A stretch of DNA of 49,803 bases, taken from contig SVFZ01000117.1 of assembly GCA_015056585.1 (NCBI GenBank), positions 1 to 49,803 on the forward strand, given 5' to 3'. This document shows, one piece after another, positions 17,673 through 25,967 of this stretch (position 1 is the stretch's first letter; each line of letters begins with the position of its first letter). The stretch comes from Butyrivibrio sp. GTDB taxonomy: Bacteria; Bacillota; Clostridia; Lachnospirales; Lachnospiraceae. A model generated the notes under the pieces. It had not been told where the DNA came from and ran no database searches. It worked only from the letters and a program-made list of their open reading frames with translations. The position numbers and the translations under genes were made by a program.

Positions 17673-18629
17673 ATGTCAAAAGTAAAATTTCATTTACCGG
17701 GACTACGCTACAATTTTCCTCTTAACATGTTCTGGCTGAATATGCTTAAGCAGTACCCACAGTACTTTAGGGATGGTGTGGAGATTGCTTCATTCTTCGG
17801 ATGCTTTCCGTTTTCACTTTGGAACGGAGGCAGGCTTATTTCTGATGATCAGTGCGACGCTGCATTCGTCAGGCATGTAATAAGTTCCATCAACGCTCAG
17901 GGTATTCCTGTTCGTTTTACTTTCACCAATCCTCTTATTACAGAGGAAGACCTTGCTGACGAATTCTGCAATTTCTGCATGAAGGCCGGCGATAACGGCA
18001 AAAATGAGGTTCTTGTCTTTTCCCCAATCCTCGAGGAATATATCAGAAAGAATTATCCGTCCTACAAGATTGATTCCACAACCTGCAAAGAGATAAGAGA
18101 TGTGGACGCACTTAACAAAGAGCTGGAAAAAGACTATAAATATGTGGTTCTTGATTACAACATGAACAATCAGTGGGATTTGCTTGAAGGTCTCAAGCAC
18201 AAGGACAAACTTGAGGTTCTTATAAACGCTCTTTGCATTCCAAACTGCCCAAGGCGCGGCGATCATTACAAAAACATCGCACTTAATCAGGCGATCATGA
18301 AAGAGAATAAAACTCTTCCGCCGGAGAAAAAGAAACACATTATTCCATGGAAATGCGAATACGGTGATATGAATAATCTCTATACTATTCAGGACTACTG
18401 CACCTTTGTTTCTCCCGAGCTTATATGGGATAAGTATGTGCCTATGGGAATCAATAATTTCAAAATCGAGGGCAGAACAGCCAATCTGTTTTCTCTCATA
18501 GAGACTTATTGTTTCTTTATGATAAAGCCTGAATATGTCGGAAAAGTAAGACTATTACTTTTAAGAAACCTTGAAGCCAACAGGATCATACAGGTCAACA
18601 AGCCTCGTCCATCTGTTTTCAAGCCATGA
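17673..18629 (+). CDS. Peptidase U32-like Cys-containing protein, paralogue 1
   Basis: The 318-residue protein starts at an ATG preceded by GGGAGG. I do not recognise a named family with certainty. It is about 40% alike over its full length to the next gene, sharing blocks such as FP-x2-WNGGR, FT-x-TNPLI, LEKDY-x3-VLDY-x-MN and a C-x3-C motif. The C-terminal GINNFKIEGR resembles the G-x3-KIEGR block seen in U32-type proteins, and the preceding strand-rich part fits a TIM-barrel-like fold. Four cysteines (C188, C192, C228, C243) are positioned like those of the paralogue and could hold an iron-sulfur cluster, as in the UbiU/UbiV and RlhA/TrhP members of the U32 group. Cytoplasmic; no signal peptide. 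The role is unknown. Confidence 0.6.
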   Translation: MSKVKFHLPGLRYNFPLNMFWLNMLKQYPQYFRDGVEIASFFGCFPFSLWNGGRLISDDQCDAAFVRHVISSINAQGIPVRFTFTNPLITEEDLADEFCNFCMKAGDNGKNEVLVFSPILEEYIRKNYPSYKIDSTTCKEIRDVDALNKELEKDYKYVVLDYNMNNQWDLLEGLKHKDKLEVLINALCIPNCPRRGDHYKNIALNQAIMKENKTLPPEKKKHIIPWKCEYGDMNNLYTIQDYCTFVSPELIWDKYVPMGINNFKIEGRTANLFSLIETYCFFMIKPEYVGKVRLLLLRNLEANRIIQVNKPRPSVFKP

Positions 18630-18697
18630 GGCTTTAATTAACTGTACTTAAGTCTTATAATAGTGTATGTGTCATTATATTTCGGGGGGAATTTACA

Positions 18698-19609
18698 ATG
18701 AAACATTACATTTACTGGCATCTGCCGGGGTTTAGTGTATTTAGAGACCTTAACTACACTGTAGCAGTTCTTATGAGGGAATTTCCAAACTCTTTCAATG
18801 AAAATTATAAAATAGGAAGCGTTTACGGAACTTTTCCCGGAGCAATCTGGAATGGCGGAAGAACCGTTCTCGGCTTCTGTCCAAAAAATGAAATTGAGCG
18901 CACAATAAAAATGTTCGGCTCTCAGCATGTGCCTTTGCGCTTTACCTGGACCAATCCTTTAATTGAGGAAAAACACTTAAACGACACCTTCTGCAATCTC
19001 ATCATGCGCCTTGCAGACAACGGCGAAAATCAGGTTCTTGTCAACACTGAGATCCTGGAGAACTATCTCAGAAAAGAATACCCAAATTACAAATTCATAT
19101 CTTCTACCACTAAGAGGATCACTGATCCCCAAAAGCTCCACGAAGAGCTGGAAAAAGATTATTTCATGGTAGTTCTCGACTATGACATGAACCATGACAC
19201 AGAGGTTCTTGAAAGCCTAAGGCCTGTGGCAGACAGGGTCGAAATCCTTGTGGACGAGATCTGTTTCCCGGGCTGCAAAAAACGTCTTGAACACTACAGA
19301 GATGAGGCCAAAAAGCAGCTTGAATTCGAGATTGCTGCTCCTTTTCCATGCCCTAACAGACAGGAGAAAAAGAGTTTTGCCGACTGCATGAACAAGCCTG
19401 CTTTCATTTCCAAGGAGCAGATGAAAGACTATATCGATATGGGCTTTAGGAACTTTAAACTCGTGGGAAGAGGCCTTCCACAGGAGCTTGTGCTTGACTC
19501 ATATCTGTATTTCCTTGTAAAAGACGGCGAGGAAGACTTCATAAAAAATCAGATAAACAAACGCCTTGCAGAAATTAACGCAAGAAAAATGGCGGCACGA
19601 AAACGCTGA
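18698..19609 (+). CDS. Peptidase U32-like Cys-containing protein, paralogue 2
   Basis: A 303-residue protein with a strong GGGGGGAA ribosome binding site, 68 bases after its paralogue and in the same direction. It shares YGTFPGAIWNGGR, LRFTWTNPLIEE, LEKDYFMVVLDYDMN and the CFPGCKKRLEHYR segment with it. The cysteines corresponding to the first gene's are C189, C193, C218 and C230. Its closing block (GFRNFKLVGRGLPQELVLDSYLYF) matches the place of GINNFKIEGR in paralogue 1. Two adjacent, diverged copies with conserved cysteines suggest a heterodimer, as known for UbiU-UbiV, but the reaction cannot be read from sequence. No partner genes of ubiquinone or tRNA modification are adjacent. Confidence 0.6.
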   Translation: MKHYIYWHLPGFSVFRDLNYTVAVLMREFPNSFNENYKIGSVYGTFPGAIWNGGRTVLGFCPKNEIERTIKMFGSQHVPLRFTWTNPLIEEKHLNDTFCNLIMRLADNGENQVLVNTEILENYLRKEYPNYKFISSTTKRITDPQKLHEELEKDYFMVVLDYDMNHDTEVLESLRPVADRVEILVDEICFPGCKKRLEHYRDEAKKQLEFEIAAPFPCPNRQEKKSFADCMNKPAFISKEQMKDYIDMGFRNFKLVGRGLPQELVLDSYLYFLVKDGEEDFIKNQINKRLAEINARKMAARKR

Positions 19610-19639
19610 GTGATGACTTGTTATGGAACCAAATCTAAC

Positions 19640-19760
19640 TCTTTGAATGGTCTTTTAACTCTCCGAATGGTCAAATAATAAAACCACTTAACGGTCACTT
19701 AACTCCTTTAACGGTTCTAAACTCCTTTAAACGGTTCTGTGACTTGCTAAGTGGTTTTTA
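19640..19760. repeat. Degenerate short tandem repeats within a convergent terminator
   Basis: Between the paralogue pair and mfd, which converge, lie four imperfect units beginning AACTC and ending in an ATGGTC or ACGGTTCT-like core, spaced about 18-20 bases; the last two are nearly identical (AACTCCTTTAACGGTTCT). They are enclosed by AAAACCACTTA (19679-19689) and TAAGTGGTTTTT (from 19748), with an inner GTCAC/GTGAC pairing. The outer stem with T-runs on both strands could end transcription from both sides. Confidence 0.65.
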
Positions 19761-19764
19761 TTGT

Positions 19765-22700
19765 TTAAGCCTTCAATACTTCAGTCATCTTCTCGATAAT
19801 ATTTTCTGTATCTTCAAGGAGCATCTTTTCTGCCTTCACAGGGTTATTGTCCTTGGTATAAGTATAGACAAACACCGGCATTCCTGAAGCATGGAAAGCC
19901 ATCCTTCCCTTATAGGAAGCTACAAACCCCGGAATCTTTCCGGAATCTATCTTTGCGTTTGGACTTATCTTTATCTCAATCTTGCCGTCCCCACCCTTTA
20001 TCTCATGAACATATAGAGCATGAGCTTTGGTACGAAGAAGCGAGATGCGAAGAAGGTTTATCGCTGTCTCCGGCACTTTTCCGAATCTGTCGATAAGTTC
20101 ATCTTTCATCTCATCGCACTCACCCTGATTTTCCAGCGAAGCTATCCTCTTGTATATCTCCAGCTTCTGTTCCTCGTTGAGAATATAGTCATCCGGAATA
20201 AAGGCACTTACATCAAGATCAATACTGGTGTTGATGTCATCCAGCGTGTAATCGGCATTTACGTCGCCACTCTTTTTGTGTCTGACTGCTTCTCCCAGCA
20301 TCTTGCAATAAAGGTCATACCCGACTGCTGCCATATGTCCGCTCTGCTTCCTTCCAAGAAGGCTGCCTGCTCCTCTTATCTCAAGGTCACGCATGGCAAT
20401 CTTGAATCCGCTTCCAAGATCTGTAAACTCACGGATTGCTGAAAGCCTCTTTTCCGCTACCTCTTTTAACATCTTATCCTTCTTGTACATAAGGAATGCA
20501 TAAGCTGTCCTGTTGGATCTTCCAACTCTGCCTCTTAGCTGATAAAGCTGCGAAAGCCCCATTTTGTCCGAATCATGGATGATCATGGTATTAACATTGG
20601 GAATATCAAGTCCTGTCTCAATGATAGTTGTCGAAACAAGGACATCGATTGTCCCGTCGATAAAGTCATACATGATCCTCTCAAGTTCCGATTCCTTCAT
20701 CTGTCCGTGAGCAAAGGCTACATTCGCTTCCGGAACCAGCTTTTGTATGGAAGCTGCCACATCAGCTATGGTATTTACGCGGTTATAAACGTAGTAAACC
20801 TGTCCATGCCTTGCCAGCTCCCTGACTATCGCCTCTCGTACCAGCTCATCGTTATACTCCATAACAAAAGTCTGTATCGGAAGTCTGTCATTTGGTGCCT
20901 CTTCTAAAACACTCATCTCCCTTATTCCAACCAGAGACATGTGAAGAGTTCTGGGAATAGGCGTTGCAGAAAGTGTCAGTACATCAATATTCTCCTTTAT
21001 GGTCTTAATCTTCTCCTTATGAGTTACGCCAAAGCGCTGTTCCTCATCGACAATAAGGAGCCCTAAATCCTTGTACTGCACATCTTTTGAAAGAAGCCTG
21101 TGGGTTCCGATAACAATATCAACCAGCCCCTTCTTTAAATCGGTAACGGTCTTCTTCTGCTCTGCAGCCGTCCTGAATCGCGACATCAGATCAACTCTCA
21201 CGGGGAAATCCCGCATTCTTTCAGCAAAAGTATTGTAATGCTGCTGGGCAAGAATTGTTGTGGGAACAAGTACCGCCACCTGTTTCCCATCCTGCACTGC
21301 TTTAAAGGCGGCGCGGATTGCAATCTCTGTTTTTCCAAAGCCCACATCTCCGCAGACAAGGCGGTCCATTATAACAGAAGACTCCATATCCTTCTTTGTA
21401 TCTTCGATGGCTGTAAGCTGATCTTCGGTTTCCTGATATGGGAAAGCATCCTCAAACTCCTGCTGCCATATAGTGTCCTTGCTGAACTGATAGCCCTTTG
21501 CTTCCTGCCTCTTTGCATAAAGCTCAACAAGATCCTGCGCCACTTCTTCAACCGCAGACTTAACCTTGCTCTTTGTCCTGTTCCAATCCGCAGATCCAAG
21601 TTTATTAAGCTTGGGCTTATGGGTGGTTTCGTCATCGCCACCGGAAGCATATTTCTGGATTACACCAAGTCCTGTGGCAAGGACGTAGAGATTTCCTCCA
21701 CCGCCGTACTCAATCTTGATGTAGTCCCTGATCACATGGTCTGTCTCAATCTTCTCTATACCGCGGTAGATTCCAAGGCCGTGATCCTCGTGAACCACAT
21801 AGTCTCCAATCTTAAGATCAGAGAAGCTTGAAATCTTTTCGCCCTTATATTCGCTCTTTTTCTTTTTCTTTCTCTTCTTCCCTGTATGCTCAGTGAAGAT
21901 ATCGCTCTCAGCTATGACCGCAAACTTAATGTCAGGATACTCAAAGCCCTTTAGTATCCTGCCGTAATAAGTCATTATTTCACCGGGTTTAAGTATCCTT
22001 CCCGGATCTTCACTATAAAAGGCGGTAACAAGATTATCCCTGAGGTCCTCAACAATTCTCTTTGCTCTGGTTCTGGAACCGGATAAAATCAGAACCCTGT
22101 ATCCGCCTCTGACATAATTCTTAAGATCCGATACCAATGACTCGAAGCTGTTGTTGTAAGGCGCAATACTTCTTGCCTTTATGTCCCAGCTCTTTTCAGG
22201 TAAAAAGAGATTCTGACTCTTTGGAGTCATCAGCGCTGAAACAAGGACACGTCTGCCGTTACTCATTCTGGCAATTACATTGTCTATTGAGTAAAGAATA
22301 TCCATCTGCCCCGGAAGAACATAGCCCTTTTCTGCCCTATGGGACATACTCTCCCTGAACTCCGTCTCAACAGCCATGGCATGTTCCTGAACGCGAAGGG
22401 GCTCATCAATGAAGATGCAGCTCTTTCCCTTTGGAAACATCTCCTGCATTGTTACTGTATCCGGGTAAAAAAATCTGATATAGCTCTCAAGGTTGACTAC
22501 AGACTTAAGCTCAAAAAGCTGCTCCCTAAGTTCATCTGTCTGAGTCTTTAACTGGTGTGCTTCCTTGGTCTTAAACTCTTTTCTTAAGGCCTCTACAGCC
22601 GTGTCTGTTTCCTGCTGTATTCTCTCAAAGCCTTCCTCCAGCCTCTTATCATCAAGGATGATCTCTGAGGCAGGATAGATTTCTATCGACTCAAGTTTCT

Positions 22701-23337
22701 CAAGTGATCGCTGTGACAAAATGTCAAAGCTTCTGATAGACTGGATTTCATCACCCCATAGCTCAATTCTGTAGGGGTTTTCCTCTGTAAGATCAAAGAC
22801 ATCCACAATGTCTCCGCGGACTGCAAATTCGCCCGGACCTTCAACCTGATAGTTTCTTATATAGCCCATGGTAGTAAGCTTTTGGGCTATTTCTATCTCA
22901 TCAATAGGCCTGTGCTTATCAATCTCAAGTATGTTTTCCCTTATGATCTCAGGCTTTATCTGAGGTGCCATTAGAGCAGAAAAAGTTGTGACCACAGTGA
23001 TCGGCCTTCCTTCCAGAAGTCGTCTCATGGTACGGATTCTCTGTCTTACAATTTCATTACTGTGAACATCTGCCTGGTAAAAGATGAGGTCTTTTGCCGG
23101 ATACACCGTGACATTCCTGTCATAAAACTTATAATCCTCATATATCTCTTTTGCCCTAAGATCAGAATAAGTCACAATTATCCTGTATTTAAAATCTGCT
23201 CCCAGACTGTCTATAAAATGAAGCTTCTGGGAATCCACACATCCGGTGACCTCTGCACAGGCAAAGGGCTTTTCCAGGTATTTATTTATCTGCTCGTACT
23301 CATTAAGTTCCTTTAAAGGAGTTGTGATAGCTCTCAT
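19765..23337 (-). CDS. mfd: Transcription-repair coupling factor Mfd
   Basis: At 1190 residues this matches full-length Mfd. The N-terminal UvrB-homology module (EGPGEFAVRGDIVDVFD) is followed by an RNA-polymerase-interacting CarD-like domain (KIGDYVVHEDHGLGIYRGIE, about residues 500-560). The SF2 motor has Walker A GDVGFGKTEIA, Walker B DEEQRFG, SATPIPRTL and the later motif ETGLDIPNVNT with QLRGRVGRS. A C-terminal TRCF domain completes it. Mfd removes RNA polymerase stalled at lesions and recruits UvrA. The start has AGGAC eight bases upstream. It lies 17 bases after pth, as in Bacillus where the two are also close. Confidence 0.98.
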   Translation of the reverse strand: MRAITTPLKELNEYEQINKYLEKPFACAEVTGCVDSQKLHFIDSLGADFKYRIIVTYSDLRAKEIYEDYKFYDRNVTVYPAKDLIFYQADVHSNEIVRQRIRTMRRLLEGRPITVVTTFSALMAPQIKPEIIRENILEIDKHRPIDEIEIAQKLTTMGYIRNYQVEGPGEFAVRGDIVDVFDLTEENPYRIELWGDEIQSIRSFDILSQRSLEKLESIEIYPASEIILDDKRLEEGFERIQQETDTAVEALRKEFKTKEAHQLKTQTDELREQLFELKSVVNLESYIRFFYPDTVTMQEMFPKGKSCIFIDEPLRVQEHAMAVETEFRESMSHRAEKGYVLPGQMDILYSIDNVIARMSNGRRVLVSALMTPKSQNLFLPEKSWDIKARSIAPYNNSFESLVSDLKNYVRGGYRVLILSGSRTRAKRIVEDLRDNLVTAFYSEDPGRILKPGEIMTYYGRILKGFEYPDIKFAVIAESDIFTEHTGKKRKKKKKSEYKGEKISSFSDLKIGDYVVHEDHGLGIYRGIEKIETDHVIRDYIKIEYGGGGNLYVLATGLGVIQKYASGGDDETTHKPKLNKLGSADWNRTKSKVKSAVEEVAQDLVELYAKRQEAKGYQFSKDTIWQQEFEDAFPYQETEDQLTAIEDTKKDMESSVIMDRLVCGDVGFGKTEIAIRAAFKAVQDGKQVAVLVPTTILAQQHYNTFAERMRDFPVRVDLMSRFRTAAEQKKTVTDLKKGLVDIVIGTHRLLSKDVQYKDLGLLIVDEEQRFGVTHKEKIKTIKENIDVLTLSATPIPRTLHMSLVGIREMSVLEEAPNDRLPIQTFVMEYNDELVREAIVRELARHGQVYYVYNRVNTIADVAASIQKLVPEANVAFAHGQMKESELERIMYDFIDGTIDVLVSTTIIETGLDIPNVNTMIIHDSDKMGLSQLYQLRGRVGRSNRTAYAFLMYKKDKMLKEVAEKRLSAIREFTDLGSGFKIAMRDLEIRGAGSLLGRKQSGHMAAVGYDLYCKMLGEAVRHKKSGDVNADYTLDDINTSIDLDVSAFIPDDYILNEEQKLEIYKRIASLENQGECDEMKDELIDRFGKVPETAINLLRISLLRTKAHALYVHEIKGGDGKIEIKISPNAKIDSGKIPGFVASYKGRMAFHASGMPVFVYTYTKDNNPVKAEKMLLEDTENIIEKMTEVLKA

Positions 23338-23354
23338 ATTCTATGTCCTGATCG

Positions 23355-23990
23355 TCACTCTTTTTTCGCCATGCCATTAAACCTGTTCATGGCACTGTCT
23401 ACTCCATTTTCCATTATTTCAACTACTGCATCTGCTGCTCTTGAAACTGCTTCTTTGATGGCCACTTCGTCCTCGCCCTGAAAATGACCAAGAACCCAGT
23501 CCACCATGTCGTATTCCTTGGGCTTCTTGCCAACGCCTACCCTGACACGGCAAAAATCGCTGTGTCCAAGCTGTGCGATGATGTTCTTAAGGCCGTTGTG
23601 ACCACCGTGACTTCCTTTGGGCCTGATCCTCAAATTTCCTACGTCAAGCTCCACATCGTCGGAAATAACTATCAGATCTGATGTGGAATCCACCTTGAAG
23701 TAGTCACACAAAGGTCTTATAGCCTCTCCGCTGAGATTCATATATGTGAGAGGTTTTACAAGTATTACCCTCTCCGATCCGATCCGGCCCTTGCCGAAAG
23801 CTGCCTTAAACTTTGTCTCTGTAAGTTCAATTCCGTATTTATCAGAAAGGGCATCGATTACTGCAAAGCCCACGTTATGTCTGCTTCCGAAGTACTTCTT
23901 TTCGGGGTTTCCAAGACCCGCTATTATATGCATCTTTCCTGTTTCCTCTTCTTTCTTTCCGGTAAAAAACCTCTTTAAAAACTTTAGCAT
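23355..23990 (-). CDS. pth: Peptidyl-tRNA hydrolase
   Basis: The core IIAGLGNPEKKYFGSRHNVGF, LVKPLTYMNLSGEA, ISDDVELDVGNLRIRPKGS and GGHNGLKNI are the Pth signatures, including the catalytic His in the RHNVG motif and the Asp in the DDVELD region. The enzyme frees tRNA from prematurely released peptidyl-tRNA. I chose the ATG at 23990, which has GGGGAGGGG just upstream and gives 211 residues with a basic 19-residue lead. A second ATG before HIIAGLGNP gives the more usual 192 residues and has a weaker AGGA site, so either may be used. A large hairpin region lies directly upstream. Confidence 0.95.
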   Translation of the reverse strand: MLKFLKRFFTGKKEEETGKMHIIAGLGNPEKKYFGSRHNVGFAVIDALSDKYGIELTETKFKAAFGKGRIGSERVILVKPLTYMNLSGEAIRPLCDYFKVDSTSDLIVISDDVELDVGNLRIRPKGSHGGHNGLKNIIAQLGHSDFCRVRVGVGKKPKEYDMVDWVLGHFQGEDEVAIKEAVSRAADAVVEIMENGVDSAMNRFNGMAKKE

Positions 23991-24005
23991 TTCCCCTCCC
24001 CAAGC

Positions 24006-24239
24006 ATGCCCCAAAAACCACAGATACATTTTTGGGCATACGTATATGCGCAAAATCCTATTTGAAGGCTTTTGCGTAATCGTATACGAAGTATTAATGA
24101 TATACGCATGGCTTCACTTCGTTCTCGCCATGCTACAAACATTCGGAATCCGCATTATCATGCTACTTCCTCATGTTTGTTCGGGTCATGAATTCAAAAT
24201 GCTTAACATGCAAGCATGTACGCATTTTTGAATTATGAC
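24006..24239. repeat. Multi-hairpin intergenic element, copy A
   Basis: The gap between spoVG and pth is filled by hairpins. ATGCCC plus AAAAA (24006-24017) pairs with TTTTTGGGCAT (24029-24039), and a second stem pairs CGCAAAA (near 24049) with TTTTGCG (24070-24076). The repeat core starts near 24103: GCATGGC (24106-24112), a 14-base loop, GCCATGC (24127-24133); then ACAAACAT (24135-24142) pairing with ATGTTTGT (24173-24180); then a long stem from GTCAT (24185) to ATGAC (24239). The first 45 or so core bases are identical to copy B. Confidence 0.8.
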
Positions 24240-24262
24240 GCCTATATCATTACATAATAACA

Positions 24263-24291
24263 TAAGGGAGCCTATATTCTAAGCCCCCTTA
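24263..24291 (-). terminator. Terminator-like hairpin after spoVG
   Basis: TAAGGG and CCCTTA pair with one or two further G-C pairs, 29 bases past the spoVG stop, followed on the minus strand by a moderately T-rich run. Confidence 0.5.
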
Positions 24292-24319
24292 TCAGTTATT
24301 TTATGAAATTGTAACAACT

Positions 24320-24616
24320 TTATTCCGCTGATGGTTCAGTTGAATCCCCCTCAACTGTCTCATCAGCCGCCTTGTCATAGGCCTCAAGGATTGTGTCCTG
24401 CAGAGTCTTGCGCATATCCGAATTGATAGGATGTGCAATGTCTCTGTACTCGCCGTCAGTAGATTTCTTGCTGGGCATTGCGATAAACAAGCCTCTTTCG
24501 CCTTCAATTACCTTGATGTCGTGTACAACGAACTCATTATCAAAGGTAACTGAAACTACTGCACGCATCTTTCCCTGCTTTGTAACTTTTCTTACTCTAA
24601 CATCTGTAATCTTCAT
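24320..24616 (-). CDS. spoVG: SpoVG-family regulatory protein
   Basis: This 98-residue protein begins [39 protein letters not shown] and continues with [22 protein letters not shown], the SpoVG signature almost word for word. SpoVG proteins bind nucleic acid and tune sporulation, septation or virulence genes in Firmicutes. AGGGGG lies six to seven bases before the ATG. The acidic C-terminal tail is of usual length. It is flanked by two copies of the multi-hairpin element, with pth and mfd downstream, an order like the spoVG-glmU-prs-ctc-pth-mfd series of Bacillus with the middle genes missing. Confidence 0.97.
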   Translation of the reverse strand: MKITDVRVRKVTKQGKMRAVVSVTFDNEFVVHDIKVIEGERGLFIAMPSKKSTDGEYRDIAHPINSDMRKTLQDTILEAYDKAADETVEGDSTEPSAE

Positions 24617-24687
24617 TGTGTAACCCCCTCTTGGTTAAGACTAAAGTTGTCAGTTGTAACATTATTTAATTGTGTTTTGTGTTGATG

Positions 24688-24830
24688 ATACGCATGGCTT
24701 CACTTCGTTCTCGCCATGCTACAAACATTCGGAAATCGATCTGCTCACTTCGTTCGCATATCTTTTTTCCTCATGTTTGTTCGGTCTGTAAGGTTTCAAA
24801 TTTTTGCATGCAAGCATGCAAATTTGAAAC
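24688..24830. repeat. Multi-hairpin intergenic element, copy B
   Basis: The core is GCATGGC (24692-24698), a 14-base loop and GCCATGC (24713-24719); ACAAACAT (24721-24728) pairs with ATGTTTGT (24773-24780) and encloses GATCTGC (24738-24744) paired with GCATATC (24756-24762) around the loop TCACTTCGTTC. A long stem follows from GTTTCAAATTT (24793) to AAATTTGAAAC (24830). It lies between glgD and spoVG. Confidence 0.82.
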
Positions 24831-24847
24831 TTTCCATCCCTTTATCA

Positions 24848-25966
24848 TCAGATGACGTACCTCTCATTGTTCTCTACGACCACCTTGATGCCGTTGTCCT
24901 CCTTGTAGTAGGAGTTGGCCTGAATGGTGCCATGACTCTCAACAATGCAGTTCTCAATATGCGAGTTATCACCGATATATACGTCATTTAAAATGATGGA
25001 GTTCTTGATGTAACAGTTGTTACCAACAAATGCCCCCTTGAATATTACGGAATCCTCGATAGTTCCGTTAATAATACATCCGCTGGAAATCAAGCTGTTC
25101 TTCACATTTACGCCAACATTGTATTTTGCCGGAGGAAGATCTACTACCTTGGTGTATATTCCCGGATACTCTCTGAAGAAATACTGTCTAACTTCAGGCT
25201 TTAAGAAATCCATATTAGTTCTGTAGTAGTCCTCAACACTGGCTATGTTAGCCCAGTAGTCTTTGATCTTGTATCCATAGATACGCTTCATGTCCTTGTA
25301 TCTTACAAGAATGTCTCTTACGAAATCATATCTCTCTTCTGCCTGGGCTCTTTCAATCAGCTCAATGAGCTGTCTGCGCCTTACAACATAGATACCGCAG
25401 GAAATGGTATTGGATCTTGATACAACAGGCTTCTCTTCGAACTCTTCGATTCTGGACTCCTCATTCATACGAATGGTTCCGAATCTCTCAGTATCGATGT
25501 CAGCCGGCATATCCTTGCATACAACTGTGATATCAGCCTGCTTCTGAATGTGATACTCAAGAAGCTTTCCGTAATCCATTTTATAAACGCAGTCACCGGA
25601 AGCAATGATAACATATGGCTCGTGACAGCTTCTCAAAAATTCAAGGTTCTGGGCAATCGCATCAGCTGTTCCTCTGTACCAGAGGTTTCCCGATGCCTTA
25701 ACTGCCGGGGTAAAAACATACAGACCGCCCTGTTTACGACCAAAGTCCCACCACTTGGATGAACTAAGGTGTGTATTAAGGCTACCTGCGTTGTACTGTG
25801 TGAATACGGCAACTGTCTGAATGTGTGAGTTGGTCATGTTGCTCAGTGCAAAGTCAATACTTCTGTAAAAACCTGCCACCGGCATTGCGCAAACCGCTCT
25901 TCTCTTGGAGAGCTCCTGCATTCTGCTACTGCTACCGCCTGCCAAAATAATGCCAATCGCTCTCAT
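24848..25966 (-). CDS. glgD: Glucose-1-phosphate adenylyltransferase-like subunit GlgD
   Basis: The 372-residue protein starts at the ATG at 25966 with AGGTGA seven bases upstream, two bases after the glgC coding region. It has the nucleotidyltransferase fold (IGIILAGGSSSRMQELSKRRA, FALSNMTNSHIQTVAVFTQY) and a C-terminal left-handed beta-helix (IEDSVIFKGAFVGNNCYIKNSIILNDVYIG). The Arg/Lys-rich catalytic loop of GlgC is altered here (SKRRAVCAMPVAG in place of [12 protein letters not shown]), as expected for the GlgD partner, which is weakly active and modifies GlgC in Gram-positive bacteria. Together they make ADP-glucose for glycogen. Confidence 0.95.
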   Translation of the reverse strand: MRAIGIILAGGSSSRMQELSKRRAVCAMPVAGFYRSIDFALSNMTNSHIQTVAVFTQYNAGSLNTHLSSSKWWDFGRKQGGLYVFTPAVKASGNLWYRGTADAIAQNLEFLRSCHEPYVIIASGDCVYKMDYGKLLEYHIQKQADITVVCKDMPADIDTERFGTIRMNEESRIEEFEEKPVVSRSNTISCGIYVVRRRQLIELIERAQAEERYDFVRDILVRYKDMKRIYGYKIKDYWANIASVEDYYRTNMDFLKPEVRQYFFREYPGIYTKVVDLPPAKYNVGVNVKNSLISSGCIINGTIEDSVIFKGAFVGNNCYIKNSIILNDVYIGDNSHIENCIVESHGTIQANSYYKEDNGIKVVVENNERYVI

Positions 25967-25967
25967 G

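Noticed and set aside
21238..21831. Open frame of 197 codons on the + strand inside mfd
   Set aside because: It is antisense to a full, well-conserved mfd, has no ribosome binding site and has an odd Cys/Leu-rich composition.
24746..24991. Small frames on the + strand spanning repeat copy B and the 3' end of glgD
   Set aside because: They follow the repeat and are antisense to glgD; no start signals.
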